A stretch of DNA of 64,000 nucleotides from Solimonas soli DSM 21787 (GCF_000474945.1 NZ_KI440837.1:186001-250000), one strand, 5' to 3'. Positions 43,801-52,536 are shown, numbered from the stretch's first letter. Translations and numbers: made by a program. Notes: generated from the sequence alone by a model not told the origin.

Positions 43801-45210
43801 ATATGCCGAAAGATGTATGCGTCGTTCCCACATTTCGGAACTAGGCTGAACGGACTCCCGTATCGCGACTATATGCGTGAGGTTGATATGGGAAACGACA
43901 ATGACCTTTTCGAAGCGGATGCGGCTGGACTCCCTCTCTTTCAGGGCAGCATGGTCACTCATCATGACTATAGGGCCAAGGGTTACGTCTCCGGACACGG
44001 TCGAAATGTCGTGTGGGAGGAGATGCCGTTCGGACATCTAGGGAAAGCAATCCGGCCTCAGTGGTATATCGCAGCCGAGCATATTCCCGACAAGTGCGAA
44101 TCTCGGATAAGGGAGTATCGGATCGGATTTTGTGACGTGGGAAACGCGACAAATCAAAGAGCCCTTATGGCGGCATTAATACCGCCCAACACGATCTGTG
44201 GCCACAAGGTGCCAACGATCTCCTTTCCTAATAGCGAGCCTTCCTACTGCGTCTTATGGCTCGCTGTGGCGAACAGCTTGGCGATGGATTTTCTCGTGAG
44301 GATGAAGATAGCCCTCACCATGTCGCTGTCTTTGATGGATACGCTTCCATTTCCACGGGTCGCATCACGACAGAACGAAACGGCCAGGATCGCTGCGTTG
44401 GGTGCTCGACTGTCGTGCGCCGGACCGGAAATGGCCGCCTTCCTTGAACTCCTAAAGGCGGACCATCATTTGGCTGATTTTGACCTCACGCCTGTCGCCG
44501 ATCTGGATCAAAGGCGGCGAATTTCAGCAGAGATCGACGCGCGGGTCGCTCGAGACCTCTACGGACTGACCCGAAACGAACTTGCTTATATTCTGGACCC
44601 CAAGGACGTGCTAGGGGGCGACACCACAGTAGAAACCTTTCGCTCTCTGAGAGACCAGGAAGTCCGCCAGTTCGGCGAATACCGGACCCGCCGCCTCGTT
44701 CTTGAAGCCTGGGATTCACTGGAGGCTGAGCGCCCAGTAGCGATTCCGGTGCGCGTCGCTCCCCGCCGCACTGCGCCATATTCGCGCTACGCCCCTACGG
44801 GCATCCCATGCTGCGAGGCGGAAGACTGGTTGGCCGGCGTAATCTGTGACGCCGCAGTCATCAACGGCCCGATGTCGGAGTCCGCATTGCGCCTGCTGCT
44901 GACGGCAAATGCTGCGCCTCCGCAAGGTCTGGCTGCCTTGCAGACGGAATGGCTGTCGAAGGCGCGCCTGGACCGCCTTCCCCTGGTTCTCAAATGGCTT
45001 CGGAGCGAGCTGGGACTATCGGCGACCGCCGATATCAGCATCAACGATCAGAGCAATCTGGCCCAGATTCTTGGGGACAACCGCACGGAACAGCTTGCAC
45101 GCCTTCTGACTGAGGCTCGCCGCGCCGAGCAGGATGCGCTCGAAGCGCTCGAACGCGAGCCCGCGACAGCGGACAGTCAGAACGCTGGCGCAGCTCCCAA
45201 GCGGGCGTGA
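40882..45210 (+). CDS. Gamma-type N6-adenine DNA methyltransferase (PglX/DrmMI or type IIG-like)
   Basis: A 1442-residue protein with an N-terminal helical region (about 1-450), SAM-binding motif [17 protein letters not shown] (about 499-514), catalytic motif [13 protein letters not shown] (NPPW at about 763-766), and a long C-terminal target-recognition and helical region. The size and motif order match Eco57I-, PglX- and DrmMI-like enzymes. No nuclease motif is evident at the N-terminus. The stretch at about 43.4-44.4 kb is richer in A/T than the rest. ATG 40882 follows the SNF2 stop by one base. Confidence 0.92.
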   Translation: MARRKLTQLAYDALTLEGGLFNAEWLAKVAHLEAPHQKPDDYGIPAGLNLRDEIARAWRIAQALWIKFQASRSAASGGAAATEKFVVALLEAFAFAGLTKQASARAIGERSFPISHALHRIPVLVAAHTEGLDEGQQRFGEAGRRRSPFSLLQEYLNAADQSLWGLVCNGTRLRLVRDNASLTRPAWLEADLERIFTEERFADFSALWLTIHVSRFGAADSSPTDCALEAWREAGQQAGTRARDELRKGVERALLELGQGFLSEASNAELRAALVAGTLTPTAYFQQLLRLVYRLIFLLTVEERGLLHPPGSDAKAQALYERGYSLRRLRERAIRHSAHDTHRDLYASLTVAFRGLAGGEPRLALPALGGLFATEQTPVLDAAQLQNRHLVASLWALAWIARDGATERVNWRDMGPEELGSVYESLLELRPQIGEGAQTFRFASESESRGSARKLSGSYYTPDSLVQVLLDYALEPVIARRLSERPQDEASALLSITVVDPAVGSGHFLLAAARRLAAHLARIRAQGQPGAAEHRKALRDVVSHCLFGVDRNPMALELAKIALWLEAMTPESPLSFLDSHLALGDGLLGLLNFSVLKDGVPQGAYKPLLGDDPDICSVLKKRNKAGQRVFAASRQQRELEFRAPTLAEAFGQLDAAGDETLGDVAAKKKRFSEIRQQALGSPLALAADLYVAAHLMPKTAATQSLVPTSSDLVHLMQGHGESELGREMILAAQEACRKASVLHWPLTFPQVFAKGGFDVVFGNPPWETMSPDAKEYFSSYVPGIAGMTPEEQEAAIGHQLEVPAVAREWYEHCRALYAAVLFMKEGGRYTRYAEGNLGKGDFNVYRQFVELAMDACRPGGYAAQVVPENFYNGANAAGIRKSLFDSFEVQALLGFENHRKVWFNAIDSRTKFALYVARKGGASRQFGAAFSIRNPGELAAALSQLLLVDVSLLKEFSPEAQTVMEFSNQFEIDICRKMYASFPHFGTRLNGLPYRDYMREVDMGNDNDLFEADAAGLPLFQGSMVTHHDYRAKGYVSGHGRNVVWEEMPFGHLGKAIRPQWYIAAEHIPDKCESRIREYRIGFCDVGNATNQRALMAALIPPNTICGHKVPTISFPNSEPSYCVLWLAVANSLAMDFLVRMKIALTMSLSLMDTLPFPRVASRQNETARIAALGARLSCAGPEMAAFLELLKADHHLADFDLTPVADLDQRRRISAEIDARVARDLYGLTRNELAYILDPKDVLGGDTTVETFRSLRDQEVRQFGEYRTRRLVLEAWDSLEAERPVAIPVRVAPRRTAPYSRYAPTGIPCCEAEDWLAGVICDAAVINGPMSESALRLLLTANAAPPQGLAALQTEWLSKARLDRLPLVLKWLRSELGLSATADISINDQSNLAQILGDNRTEQLARLLTEARRAEQDALEALEREPATADSQNAGAAPKRA

Positions 45211-45220
45211 CCGAGCGTCC

Positions 45221-47149
45221 ATGGTCCAAACCTCCGCCCCCGCCGCTCGCACGCGACCGCGACTCTGGGTCGAGACGCTCTGGATTCTGGACTCGCTGAC
45301 GGCCGAACAACCAATTCGCGAGATTCCACTAGAGCGGGGCCTCAACCTCATCCTGTCGCCTCCGATCAGAGGAAGCACAGGACACGGGGTCGGCAAGACC
45401 GCGTTCTGCCAGTTGCTGCGGTTTGTGCTCGACGATCCCCAGTGGGCGGCAGGCTCGCCGTTGCGCGATGAGCTGCTTCAGGCCATGCCGGATGGTGCCG
45501 TCGCGGCGAAGGTGCACGTCGGCGGCCAGGCATGGACTGTCGTCAAGCCGTGGCGGCACCAGAAGCACTATCGCGCGGCCGTTGGTGCGAGCTGGAAAGA
45601 CCTGGCCCGCGATGAAGTCCTGAACGAGCACGACAAATATGTGGCGGCTCTGCGCGAATCGCTCATCGAGAGCCTGCCGGTTCAGCAGCTCCCCGGCTCT
45701 AATCAGCCAATCCAATGGCAGCACGTCCTCGCCTGGTGCTCACGGGACCAGGGGAGTCGGTATCAGAGCTACTACCACTGGCGAACCGAGGGGACCGGGT
45801 TCACCCTGCCGGCCCAATCGCCGGCGCTTGTCATGCGCATCGCCCTGGGCCTGCTGACAGACGCTTCGACCCTGGACCAGTTGCGGAAGGCCGAGGACAA
45901 GCTGCGGAATGCCGAGCAGGAGCTGGCCGCGTGGTCGCGCCGCCCGGCAGACCTCATGGCGCACGTCAAGCATCAACTCGCCGCCCTTCTTGGCGCGAAT
46001 GAGGCCTCGCCGTTCAGGGCGAAGACACTCTTCGACGGGTCGTCGCTGCTGGCCTTGGCGAAGCAGCGGGTGTCAGGCTACGAGGACGCCATTCAAAAGG
46101 CTCGCGACGAGCAGAAGAGGCTAGAGTCGAAACGTTCGGATATCTTGGCGGAGCGGACGCCGCTGGCTCAGCAGATCGGCATGCGCAGGAACTATGTCGC
46201 TCGCCTCGAAGCCACTATCGACGGCAACACGAAGGAGATCGAACGCCTACGCAACGAGCCCCAGTCTCTGGAGAGCATGTCGTCTGCGCTGTGCGGCCCG
46301 GGGAATATTCCGTTCGGGGACTGCAACCACGTTCAGGCTCGCATCCGGGCGGTCCAGTTCGATAGCCGGCTCAGCATGCACCAGCGGGTGGAGGAGAAGG
46401 TCACTATGCAGGCCACGTTGGCCGCCCAGCAAACGTTACTTCAGCCAGCCGAACGCGCCCTGTCATCGCTGGATGAACAGATCAACAAGGTGGCAGAAGC
46501 CCTGGAGAGCGCCAAGGATCGTGAACTGACGGCGCGCGCCGAGAAGCGACGCCTGGACGAGGCCATTGTTGATTTCGAATTCTACGAAGGCGTTGTGTCC
46601 GGCAAAACGGACTGGCCAGAACTTTCCGGGCGCCAGGCAACCGTTCGCTCGCTGCGGGACGAAGTTGACCGCCTCAGGGGCAAAGCGGAACAGGAACGCC
46701 AGACCTACGCCCAGCGCCGGGCAGCCATAAACGCAACGATGGAAACGCTGGCGAAGCAGCTCCCCAGCTTCACGTGGGGCGTATTCGACGACAGCAAGCC
46801 GCACCCGTTCCACCTCGGTCCGATGCACTCGACGACCTTCGGTGTGCTGGAGACTTTGGCCGGCGATCTTGCCTGCCTTCTGGACAGCAGCAATCCGGAT
46901 AGCTATCACCCCGGCTTTCTGCTGCACGACTCGCCACGAGAGGCCGAGATGAGCGAGCCCGTCTTCTGGGCGCTTCTTGCGGCGGCGCCTCAATCGCCCT
47001 CGGCTCCGTGCCAGTATGTCGTGACGACCTCCACAGAGGCGCCCGAACAGTTTCAGCCCTACGTGCGGCTGTCGCTCGATGCGCGAAGCGACGACGGCCT
47101 GCTCTTCAAGGCACGGATCGGATCTGAAAGCAGGCCGTTGCCGATATGA
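45221..47149 (+). CDS. SMC/Rad50-like coiled-coil ATPase (DUF2326-like)
   Basis: A 642-residue protein with an N-terminal ATP-binding site (GRGLNLILSP context, P-loop GHGVGKTAF at about 54-62), long coiled coils (about 215-330 and 395-500, rich in Glu/Arg/Leu/Gln) and a C-terminal FLLHDSPREAEMSEPVF segment that resembles the Walker B region of DUF2326 ATPases. This is the architecture of ABC-type ATPases that hold or scan DNA ends, common in defence operons. ATG 45221 follows the methyltransferase by ten bases. A Cys pair (CGPGNIPFGDC) lies between the coils. Confidence 0.78.
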   Translation: MVQTSAPAARTRPRLWVETLWILDSLTAEQPIREIPLERGLNLILSPPIRGSTGHGVGKTAFCQLLRFVLDDPQWAAGSPLRDELLQAMPDGAVAAKVHVGGQAWTVVKPWRHQKHYRAAVGASWKDLARDEVLNEHDKYVAALRESLIESLPVQQLPGSNQPIQWQHVLAWCSRDQGSRYQSYYHWRTEGTGFTLPAQSPALVMRIALGLLTDASTLDQLRKAEDKLRNAEQELAAWSRRPADLMAHVKHQLAALLGANEASPFRAKTLFDGSSLLALAKQRVSGYEDAIQKARDEQKRLESKRSDILAERTPLAQQIGMRRNYVARLEATIDGNTKEIERLRNEPQSLESMSSALCGPGNIPFGDCNHVQARIRAVQFDSRLSMHQRVEEKVTMQATLAAQQTLLQPAERALSSLDEQINKVAEALESAKDRELTARAEKRRLDEAIVDFEFYEGVVSGKTDWPELSGRQATVRSLRDEVDRLRGKAEQERQTYAQRRAAINATMETLAKQLPSFTWGVFDDSKPHPFHLGPMHSTTFGVLETLAGDLACLLDSSNPDSYHPGFLLHDSPREAEMSEPVFWALLAAAPQSPSAPCQYVVTTSTEAPEQFQPYVRLSLDARSDDGLLFKARIGSESRPLPI

Positions 47150-47191
47150 CGCGCGACCCCAACGCCTTCGGTATGCAGAGATAGGAAACGC

Positions 47192-48412
47192 ATGGGCGGA
47201 GCAAAAGCAGCGTGGATGGAGGCGCAGGAGCGTGGCTGGGACGCGCCCGAGAAACACGTGTGCCCCGATTGCGTGTCCGATCCGTATCTGAAGGCACTGA
47301 TCGAAGGGGGCGTCACCTCCCGCACCTGCGATTACTGTGGTGAGCAAGCGGACACTGAGATCGCCGCTCCGGTCGAGGAAATTATGCCCGCAGTGATGGG
47401 CGCGCTGACGCACTACTTCGCAGAGCCCGGCGGCGCCGGCGTCCCTTACGAGAGCGCCGAGGGCGGCTATCTCGTTGAGCCGACGGATACTGCCGATGCT
47501 CTCATGTCTCTCCCTCTCGAATGCAACGATGAGCTCTTCGATGACATTGTCTCGGCAATCGCTCACTTCAACGACGGGTGGGTTGAGGCGGGCCAAGGAC
47601 ATTGGGCATCAGAGCAAAAGAACCAGGAATTGATTGGCGGCTGGAACCGCTTTTCGAATCACGTCAAGCACAGGCAGCGCTACTTCTTTACCGCGACTGA
47701 GCGTGACTTTGGGCAGGACATCGAGCCGTCGCGATTGATGCCGGAGCTTGCGTCCGTCGTTTCTGAACTTGAGCTGATTGAGGGGATGGATGCGGATACT
47801 CCACTGTTCCGCGTCCGTGCGCGTTCGCCCAGCAACACGTGGTCGATGGACGCTGAGAACTTGGGCGCGCCTCCGTCCAGGAGGGCTGCTGCAGGGCGGA
47901 TGAACCCGCCCGGTATCAGCTACCTGTATCTCGCGCTCGAACCCGCGACGGCCGCCGCCGAAATCGTTCGTGGTCCGCCATGCTCGCTCGCCCTCGCGCA
48001 CTTCCGAACAACTCGACCGCTTCGGCTCCTGAACCTGATTGATCTCCCCGCGATTCCGTCGATTTTCGACTACGAACGACTGCGGGAACGGGAGTTCCTC
48101 GTGTTCCTCGCTGAGTTCGTCCAGGCCATCTCGCGACCCGTAGAGAAGGATGGCGCTGAGCACATCGAATACGTACCGTCGCAGATCGTCTGCGAATATT
48201 TTGCGTCTGTGTTCCAACCCGACTCCCCACTGGACGGATTGCTCTATCCAAGCGCCGTGAGCAAGGGCGGCCGCAATCTGGTCCTCTTCCCACGCTTCGA
48301 CGAAGGCGACAATCAATTCCCGCAGGTTCTGTTCCAGGACTCCTGGACCGCCGTCGCAGAAGATTGGACGGCGCTCTCAAAGCTGATCGGCAGCTCGCGG
48401 GGCGTCCCGTGA
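47192..48412 (+). CDS. HEPN/RES-type protein: zinc finger plus RES NADase-like domain
   Basis: A 406-residue protein. A zinc-finger-like start with Cys 24, 27, 46 and 49 (CPDC, CDYC) leads into a helical region with a HEPN-associated pattern (about 60-190). Residues about 205-390 form a RES domain: PLFRVRA (Arg), ISYLYLALEPATAAAEIV (Tyr, Glu) and KGGRNLVLF near the end. RES toxins degrade NAD+ and halt growth, so this may be the suicide effector of the array. It starts 42 bases after the ATPase. No separate Xre-type antitoxin is adjacent. Confidence 0.8.
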   Translation: MGGAKAAWMEAQERGWDAPEKHVCPDCVSDPYLKALIEGGVTSRTCDYCGEQADTEIAAPVEEIMPAVMGALTHYFAEPGGAGVPYESAEGGYLVEPTDTADALMSLPLECNDELFDDIVSAIAHFNDGWVEAGQGHWASEQKNQELIGGWNRFSNHVKHRQRYFFTATERDFGQDIEPSRLMPELASVVSELELIEGMDADTPLFRVRARSPSNTWSMDAENLGAPPSRRAAAGRMNPPGISYLYLALEPATAAAEIVRGPPCSLALAHFRTTRPLRLLNLIDLPAIPSIFDYERLREREFLVFLAEFVQAISRPVEKDGAEHIEYVPSQIVCEYFASVFQPDSPLDGLLYPSAVSKGGRNLVLFPRFDEGDNQFPQVLFQDSWTAVAEDWTALSKLIGSSRGVP

Positions 48413-49179
48413 TCTCGGCAATCCTCCTCTCCAAGCTTGCGCACGACGCCGGATTCGACGTAGAACTCGGAGAACGCGAGGGATGGCTCCAGTTCCGCCT
48501 GCCTGGGCGTCAGCTGCGCGCGTGGCTGCGGGCTGAGAGCGCCAACATTGTCGTGGCGCTTTCGCGGAACGATGTATTCGCAGAACTGCAGTTCGGCACA
48601 ACGTGGAGCGGGCATTTGCCCCGAGAGACCCAAGGCGCACGAGTCGTATCGTCTGCCGCCGATCTGGTCGCGCTCCTCGCGCGGGCGAGAGTGCTAGACC
48701 GCACGCTTCCCGACGCCCTGCTGGCCGAATTTCATGCGACACCCACGGTTATTGAACGAACCGAGGCCGAGGCGCTGGTTCGCCAGCGACGCGGACAGGA
48801 GTTGTTTCGCAAGGGCTTGCTTGAATACTGGAGCGGGCGATGTGCGATTACGGGCATCGACGTCCCAGAGCTGCTCCGCGCAAGCCACGCCAAGCCGTGG
48901 AAGGACGCGACGGATGCCGAGCGTCTGGATGTTTATAACGGTTTGCTTCTTGTCGCGCACCTGGACGCTGCTTACGACAAGGGGCTGATCACGGTGCACC
49001 CAAATGGGCGAGTAGAGGTATCTCGCCGCCTCTCTCCCACGGCACTTCAAGTCCTAGGACTCGACCAGCCGGCGTGCATACCATCTTTGAAAGGCGCCCA
49101 CTCGCCTTTCCTCGAATGGCACATCGCACACGTATTTGCAGACCGCAACCAACAGGGACTGACGGGAGGCACTGATTGA
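48409..49179 (+). CDS. HNH endonuclease-like protein 1
   Basis: A 256-residue protein with an unrecognised N-terminal part (about 1-110) and a C-terminal HNH_2-type nuclease domain (about 125-215: YWSGRCAITGIDV, LLRASHAKPW, NGLLLVAHLDAAYDKGLI), with the His-Asn-His residues in SHAKP, YNGLLL and AHLDAAYD. It starts at GTG 48409 inside the RES stop (GTGA) and ends inside the KAP start (TTGA), so the three genes are tightly coupled. The likely action is DNA cleavage; any modification specificity is unknown. Confidence 0.82.
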   Translation: MISAILLSKLAHDAGFDVELGEREGWLQFRLPGRQLRAWLRAESANIVVALSRNDVFAELQFGTTWSGHLPRETQGARVVSSAADLVALLARARVLDRTLPDALLAEFHATPTVIERTEAEALVRQRRGQELFRKGLLEYWSGRCAITGIDVPELLRASHAKPWKDATDAERLDVYNGLLLVAHLDAAYDKGLITVHPNGRVEVSRRLSPTALQVLGLDQPACIPSLKGAHSPFLEWHIAHVFADRNQQGLTGGTD

Positions 49180-50933
49180 CGACGAAGGACGTTGGTGAGG
49201 CTCTGGAACGATTTCTCGGCTCGATTGAAGCACCTGCGATTGCGCTTTCCGGGAACTGGGGGCGCGGCAAAACCTTCTTCTGGAAGCGGGTCATCGCTGA
49301 CCATGCCGCAGCAGGTCATCTAACCGGCCCGTACTCATATGTGTCCCTATTCGGCATTGCGAGCCTTGCAGAGTTGAAGCAAGCGGTTTTCGACAACGCT
49401 GTCGGTGCAGACCGTGTTGTCGAGGGCGCATCGTCGGAAACGTGGCTACTCAATGCAGCGAGTACGGTGCATGTCAACCAGAACTCGCGCACGAGAAAGC
49501 CGTGGTGGAAAAGGTCTGCTGGACAAATTGCGGATGCCGGGCGGAAGCATTTCTCCGTAATCGATGCGCTTCCGATCGTCCGCGATTACGCCCCGATGAT
49601 TCGAGCTGCGGCATTCCTTTCCGTCCATGGCTACGTCATCTGCCTGGACGACCTTGAGCGCCGTGGGGTAGACCTTCCCTTGAAGGAGGTATTGGGCCTC
49701 GTGTCGCTTCTGACCGAGCAACGGAACTGCCGTGTCATTGTGATCTTGAACGAGGACGCCCTCGCTCCAGTCGACAAAGACGAATATTTCGCGCTGCGCG
49801 AGAAAGTATTCGACACCGATATCAAGTTCGTGCCGACAGCGACGGAATGCGCCAACCTCGCTTTTCCGGTGGAGTGGGAGCATCGCGCGCTGGCGGCGGA
49901 GTATTCGGAGAAGCTTGGCATCACAAACATCCGCATCCTTCAACGAATACGGAGAACCGTAAGCGCCCTGTCACCTCACTTCACGGGCCGGCACGCATCT
50001 CTGACGAAACAGCTTGTCCATTCCGCGACGTTGCTCACTTGGACATTCAACAGCAAGGAGGAGGGTACGCCGGGCTACGAGTTTGTAAAGGGCTTGGGCT
50101 ACGGGGATTGGCTCGATCTAATGGATGACAAGAAGAAGGCGCCGCAAAACGAGCAGGACTGGCAGCAGTTGCTCTCGGACTATGGGTATCGGAACACGGA
50201 CGAACTCGATCGCGAGATCTGCGCCTTTCTGGAAAACGGATTCGTCGTGGCTGACCGATTGACAACGGTGCTTGACCGTTCGCACGAGGCGGCCGTCAAG
50301 GCGCAAGCCGCGGGCGCTTTCGACGATGCGTGGAATCTGTACCACGACACGTTCGCGGACAATACGGCCGAGCTGATCCAAACAATGGAACGACGATTCG
50401 CGGATGGCGCGCAGTGGATCAGCGTAGGCAATGCCGACAGTACCATTCGGTTGCTCAGAGAGCTTGGTTACGACGCGGTGGCCGACAAACTGGTGAGCCA
50501 CTGGATTGATATCAATGCCAAGCTCAATCCCAGCGCCCTGAACCTCGACGACAATCCGTTCAGTCGTGACCTGAAGGATGAGGCGTTCAAAAGCGCAATC
50601 AACGAGCAGTTCTTTAAGCAGAAGGAACGCCCCACGTTGGCAGACGTGATCAAACGAATCGCTGGCAAGAACGGATGGGGCCAGAAGGATGAAGAGACGC
50701 TTGTCGCTGCTTCCATCGATGACTACTTTGAGTTCTTCAAGGGCGTGGGTCGCGACGAAGGGCTTTCAAGCTACGTGAAGGTGTGTATTCAGTTTGGACA
50801 GTTTTCCAATGCGACCGAGCAGCAAAAGACGATTGCCCAGAAGACCAAAGAAGCTCTGCTGCGGATCGGCAAAGAGAACAAGCTCAACGCGATTCGGGTC
50901 CGCCGATACGGGATTGATGTCGAGAGGGCTTGA
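49176..50933 (+). CDS. KAP-type P-loop NTPase
   Basis: A 585-residue protein with P-loop SGNWGRGKTFF (about 25-35) and Walker B VICLDDLERR (about 154-163), followed by NCRVIVILNEDAL, all as in KAP-family STAND-like NTPases. The remainder is mostly helical and lacks obvious membrane segments. It starts at TTG 49176 with GGGAGGCACTGA upstream and overlaps the HNH stop. KAP NTPases occur in several antiphage systems, where they are thought to sense infection and switch on an effector. Confidence 0.82.
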   Translation: MTTKDVGEALERFLGSIEAPAIALSGNWGRGKTFFWKRVIADHAAAGHLTGPYSYVSLFGIASLAELKQAVFDNAVGADRVVEGASSETWLLNAASTVHVNQNSRTRKPWWKRSAGQIADAGRKHFSVIDALPIVRDYAPMIRAAAFLSVHGYVICLDDLERRGVDLPLKEVLGLVSLLTEQRNCRVIVILNEDALAPVDKDEYFALREKVFDTDIKFVPTATECANLAFPVEWEHRALAAEYSEKLGITNIRILQRIRRTVSALSPHFTGRHASLTKQLVHSATLLTWTFNSKEEGTPGYEFVKGLGYGDWLDLMDDKKKAPQNEQDWQQLLSDYGYRNTDELDREICAFLENGFVVADRLTTVLDRSHEAAVKAQAAGAFDDAWNLYHDTFADNTAELIQTMERRFADGAQWISVGNADSTIRLLRELGYDAVADKLVSHWIDINAKLNPSALNLDDNPFSRDLKDEAFKSAINEQFFKQKERPTLADVIKRIAGKNGWGQKDEETLVAASIDDYFEFFKGVGRDEGLSSYVKVCIQFGQFSNATEQQKTIAQKTKEALLRIGKENKLNAIRVRRYGIDVERA

Positions 50934-51032
50934 GCCTACCACCACACGATCAAGACCGGCGGCAGCAACAAGCTACGACCTATTCCGCGATCAGGTGGAA
51001 CCAAGTAAAGCAACCGGAGGGATGACAACCGA

Positions 51033-52199
51033 ATGGAGAACATCAGTAAGTTCCTCGTGCGGCTCGGCTTCCCCCTGCGCGTTGTTAGGCAGTCTTGGGG
51101 CGCGCACTCTGATTTCGGTGTGTTGCTCACAACATGGGCCGATGATCTTGATGAGAGCGGCCACTTCGTACAGGTGCTGGGATCAAAGGCCTGGAGGGAA
51201 ACCAAGCCCTCGTGGGGCTTGAGCGAACGGATTGATCACTTGCGCGCGTTGTGGTCGGGTGGGCTCGCCGGATACACCGTCATTGCGACGGCGAAAGACA
51301 CCAAGGCCCACCCGCGTACGATTCAGTCCTACGATGCGGAGAATGTCCGCGCTATCACTTCGCTCGTGGTCCGGCCCGATGGGTCTATCTGGGCGGAGGT
51401 TCGCGAAGACGTACCCGTCGGACGCCTGAAGAAGCACGCCGCGAGTCATCGTCTCGTGCCCGGCGACGGCCCGTTTCCGATCGCGCGAACGCGGACGAAA
51501 CCCTTCAAGGCCAGTGCGGCGCCCTACGTTGCCAAGCTCCCAGCTATTCGTCAGTGGCTAATCGAGGTCGCGCGCCGCCGGGGAACGGTCACCTATGGCG
51601 AAGCGCGTGCTCCATTCGGCCTGCGCACCTTGGAGCATCGGCATGCCATGGACCGCATCGGCCATGAATGTCTGGATGCCGGCGAGCCTATCCTCACCTC
51701 GCTCATTGTCGATGCAGACACGGGCCGGTGCTCATCCGGGTTCTTCAAGGAGTTTCGCCGCGATGATGTCGAGGAGCGTGAGGACTGCTACGCCTTCTGG
51801 TCATCATCCGCAGCGCGGGCACCAGCCGCCAGCCGCGGAGTTGCCACGACGCCGCCAAGCACTGGCGCGACACGCAACGGGTCGCTTGCCGAACGCGCGG
51901 CCCGTTTCGCCAAGGCGGCCGTAAGGCCGGATCAGGCGGCCTTCCGCCGTCGTGTCTTCCTCGCCCATCACGGCGCCTGCGTCGTCACAGGCTGTACGAT
52001 TTCTGAAGCCTTGGACGCGGCCCACCGCCACGGCCGCGACTGGAGGCGTGGACACAACAGCGGTGCCGATGGCCTCCTCCTGCGCAAGGACATCCACGCG
52101 CTCTACGACGCCAAACTGGTCAGCATTAACGACAGCGGTGTGGCTACGTTTGACCCGGAAGTGCTGGTTCACTACCGAGACCATGCACGCAGGCCCTGA
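51033..52199 (+). CDS. HNH endonuclease-like protein 2 with unrecognised N-terminal domain
   Basis: A 388-residue protein. Residues about 1-120 have no known motif but include alternating strands (FGVLLTTWADDL, YTVIATAKD). The C-terminal domain (about 305-385) is HNH_2-like: HHGACVVTGCTISEALDAAH, then NSGADGLLLRKDIHALYDAKLVSI. It is 99 bases after the KAP gene, on the same strand, and is the last gene before the island edge. A ribosome-binding site GGAGG lies rather far (about 13 bases) from ATG 51033. Confidence 0.78.
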   Translation: MENISKFLVRLGFPLRVVRQSWGAHSDFGVLLTTWADDLDESGHFVQVLGSKAWRETKPSWGLSERIDHLRALWSGGLAGYTVIATAKDTKAHPRTIQSYDAENVRAITSLVVRPDGSIWAEVREDVPVGRLKKHAASHRLVPGDGPFPIARTRTKPFKASAAPYVAKLPAIRQWLIEVARRRGTVTYGEARAPFGLRTLEHRHAMDRIGHECLDAGEPILTSLIVDADTGRCSSGFFKEFRRDDVEEREDCYAFWSSSAARAPAASRGVATTPPSTGATRNGSLAERAARFAKAAVRPDQAAFRRRVFLAHHGACVVTGCTISEALDAAHRHGRDWRRGHNSGADGLLLRKDIHALYDAKLVSINDSGVATFDPEVLVHYRDHARRP

Positions 52200-52268
52200 T
52201 GCCTCGGGTTCAAAGGGCGGGAGCACGCAGCACTTGGGGAGGCTCCCTACGCAGCGCCCTTTCCGCGA

Positions 52269-52291
52269 TTCATCTGCACTATATCTGCACT
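52269..52291. repeat. Right arm-type integrase-binding repeat
   Basis: TTCATCTGCAC, one base, ATATCTGCACT; it matches 25122-25144 at 22 of 23 positions in the same orientation. It lies 115 bases inside attR. The gap 52200-52405 contains no gene; this repeat is its only clear structure. It is inferred to be an integrase arm site. Confidence 0.7.
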
Positions 52292-52405
52292 CGCACCGCC
52301 AACTGCCGCAATTTCGCGCACCTCCCCGCACCCCTGCTGCAACCTGTCTTTCGAATAGATTCAAATAGTTGCCATTAAATCAACTGGTTGCAGGTGCCAC
52401 CGGGC

Positions 52406-52418
52406 CGGCTTAGAAGGC
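52406..52418. repeat. attR core of the island (13-bp direct repeat, right copy)
   Basis: CGGCTTAGAAGGC, identical to 25050-25062. It is embedded in the 5' half of tRNA-Arg(TCT) and marks the island's right end. Island sequence on its left does not restore a T-arm or 3' acceptor strand. Confidence 0.9.
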
Positions 52419-52449
52419 CGTTGCTCTATCCAAACTGAGCTACGGGCGC
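52406..52449 (-). pseudogene. 5' half of the disrupted tRNA-Arg (TCT)
   Basis: Read on the minus strand: acceptor GCGCCCG, D-arm with AGTTTGGAT loop, anticodon stem ACGGC and loop CTTCTAA. Island DNA then follows in place of variable loop, T-arm and 3' acceptor. The missing half is at 25016-25062. The two halves share the 13-bp core and rebuild a perfect cloverleaf. Confidence 0.9.
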
Positions 52450-52536
52450 ATGGCGCGCATTGTAGGCGATGCGCAGCGGGCCGCGGCCGGCCGCGGGTCG
52501 CTCGGCAGCGACGCGGCGCTTCGGTCGAGCCGGCGC

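Larger units (their letters stand above)
25050..52418. mobile_element. Integrated genomic island in tRNA-Arg(TCT), about 27.4 kb
   Basis: The element is bounded by identical 13-bp repeats, has a tyrosine integrase at its left edge, near-identical 23-bp arm-type repeats inside each end, and base composition visibly lower in G+C than the flanks. It carries an excisionase-like gene, a Rep/HTH-like gene, small unknown genes, a toxin-antitoxin pair and a defence-type operon. No conjugation or virion genes are visible, so it is either mobilised in trans or a defence island. Unusually, insertion breaks the host tRNA, and the island carries its own complete tRNA-Arg(TCT). Confidence 0.92.

Noticed and set aside
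25050..52418. The island as a prophage or conjugative element
   Set aside because: No capsid, tail, terminase, relaxase or type IV secretion gene could be seen in any reading frame; only integrase, excisionase-like and regulator genes are mobile-element-like.
25016..52449. A trans-split tRNA-Arg in which both halves are expressed and joined
   Set aside because: Bacteria are not known to join tRNA halves like this, the halves lack flanking complementary or intron-like sequences, and a complete tRNA-Arg(TCT) on the island gives a simpler explanation.
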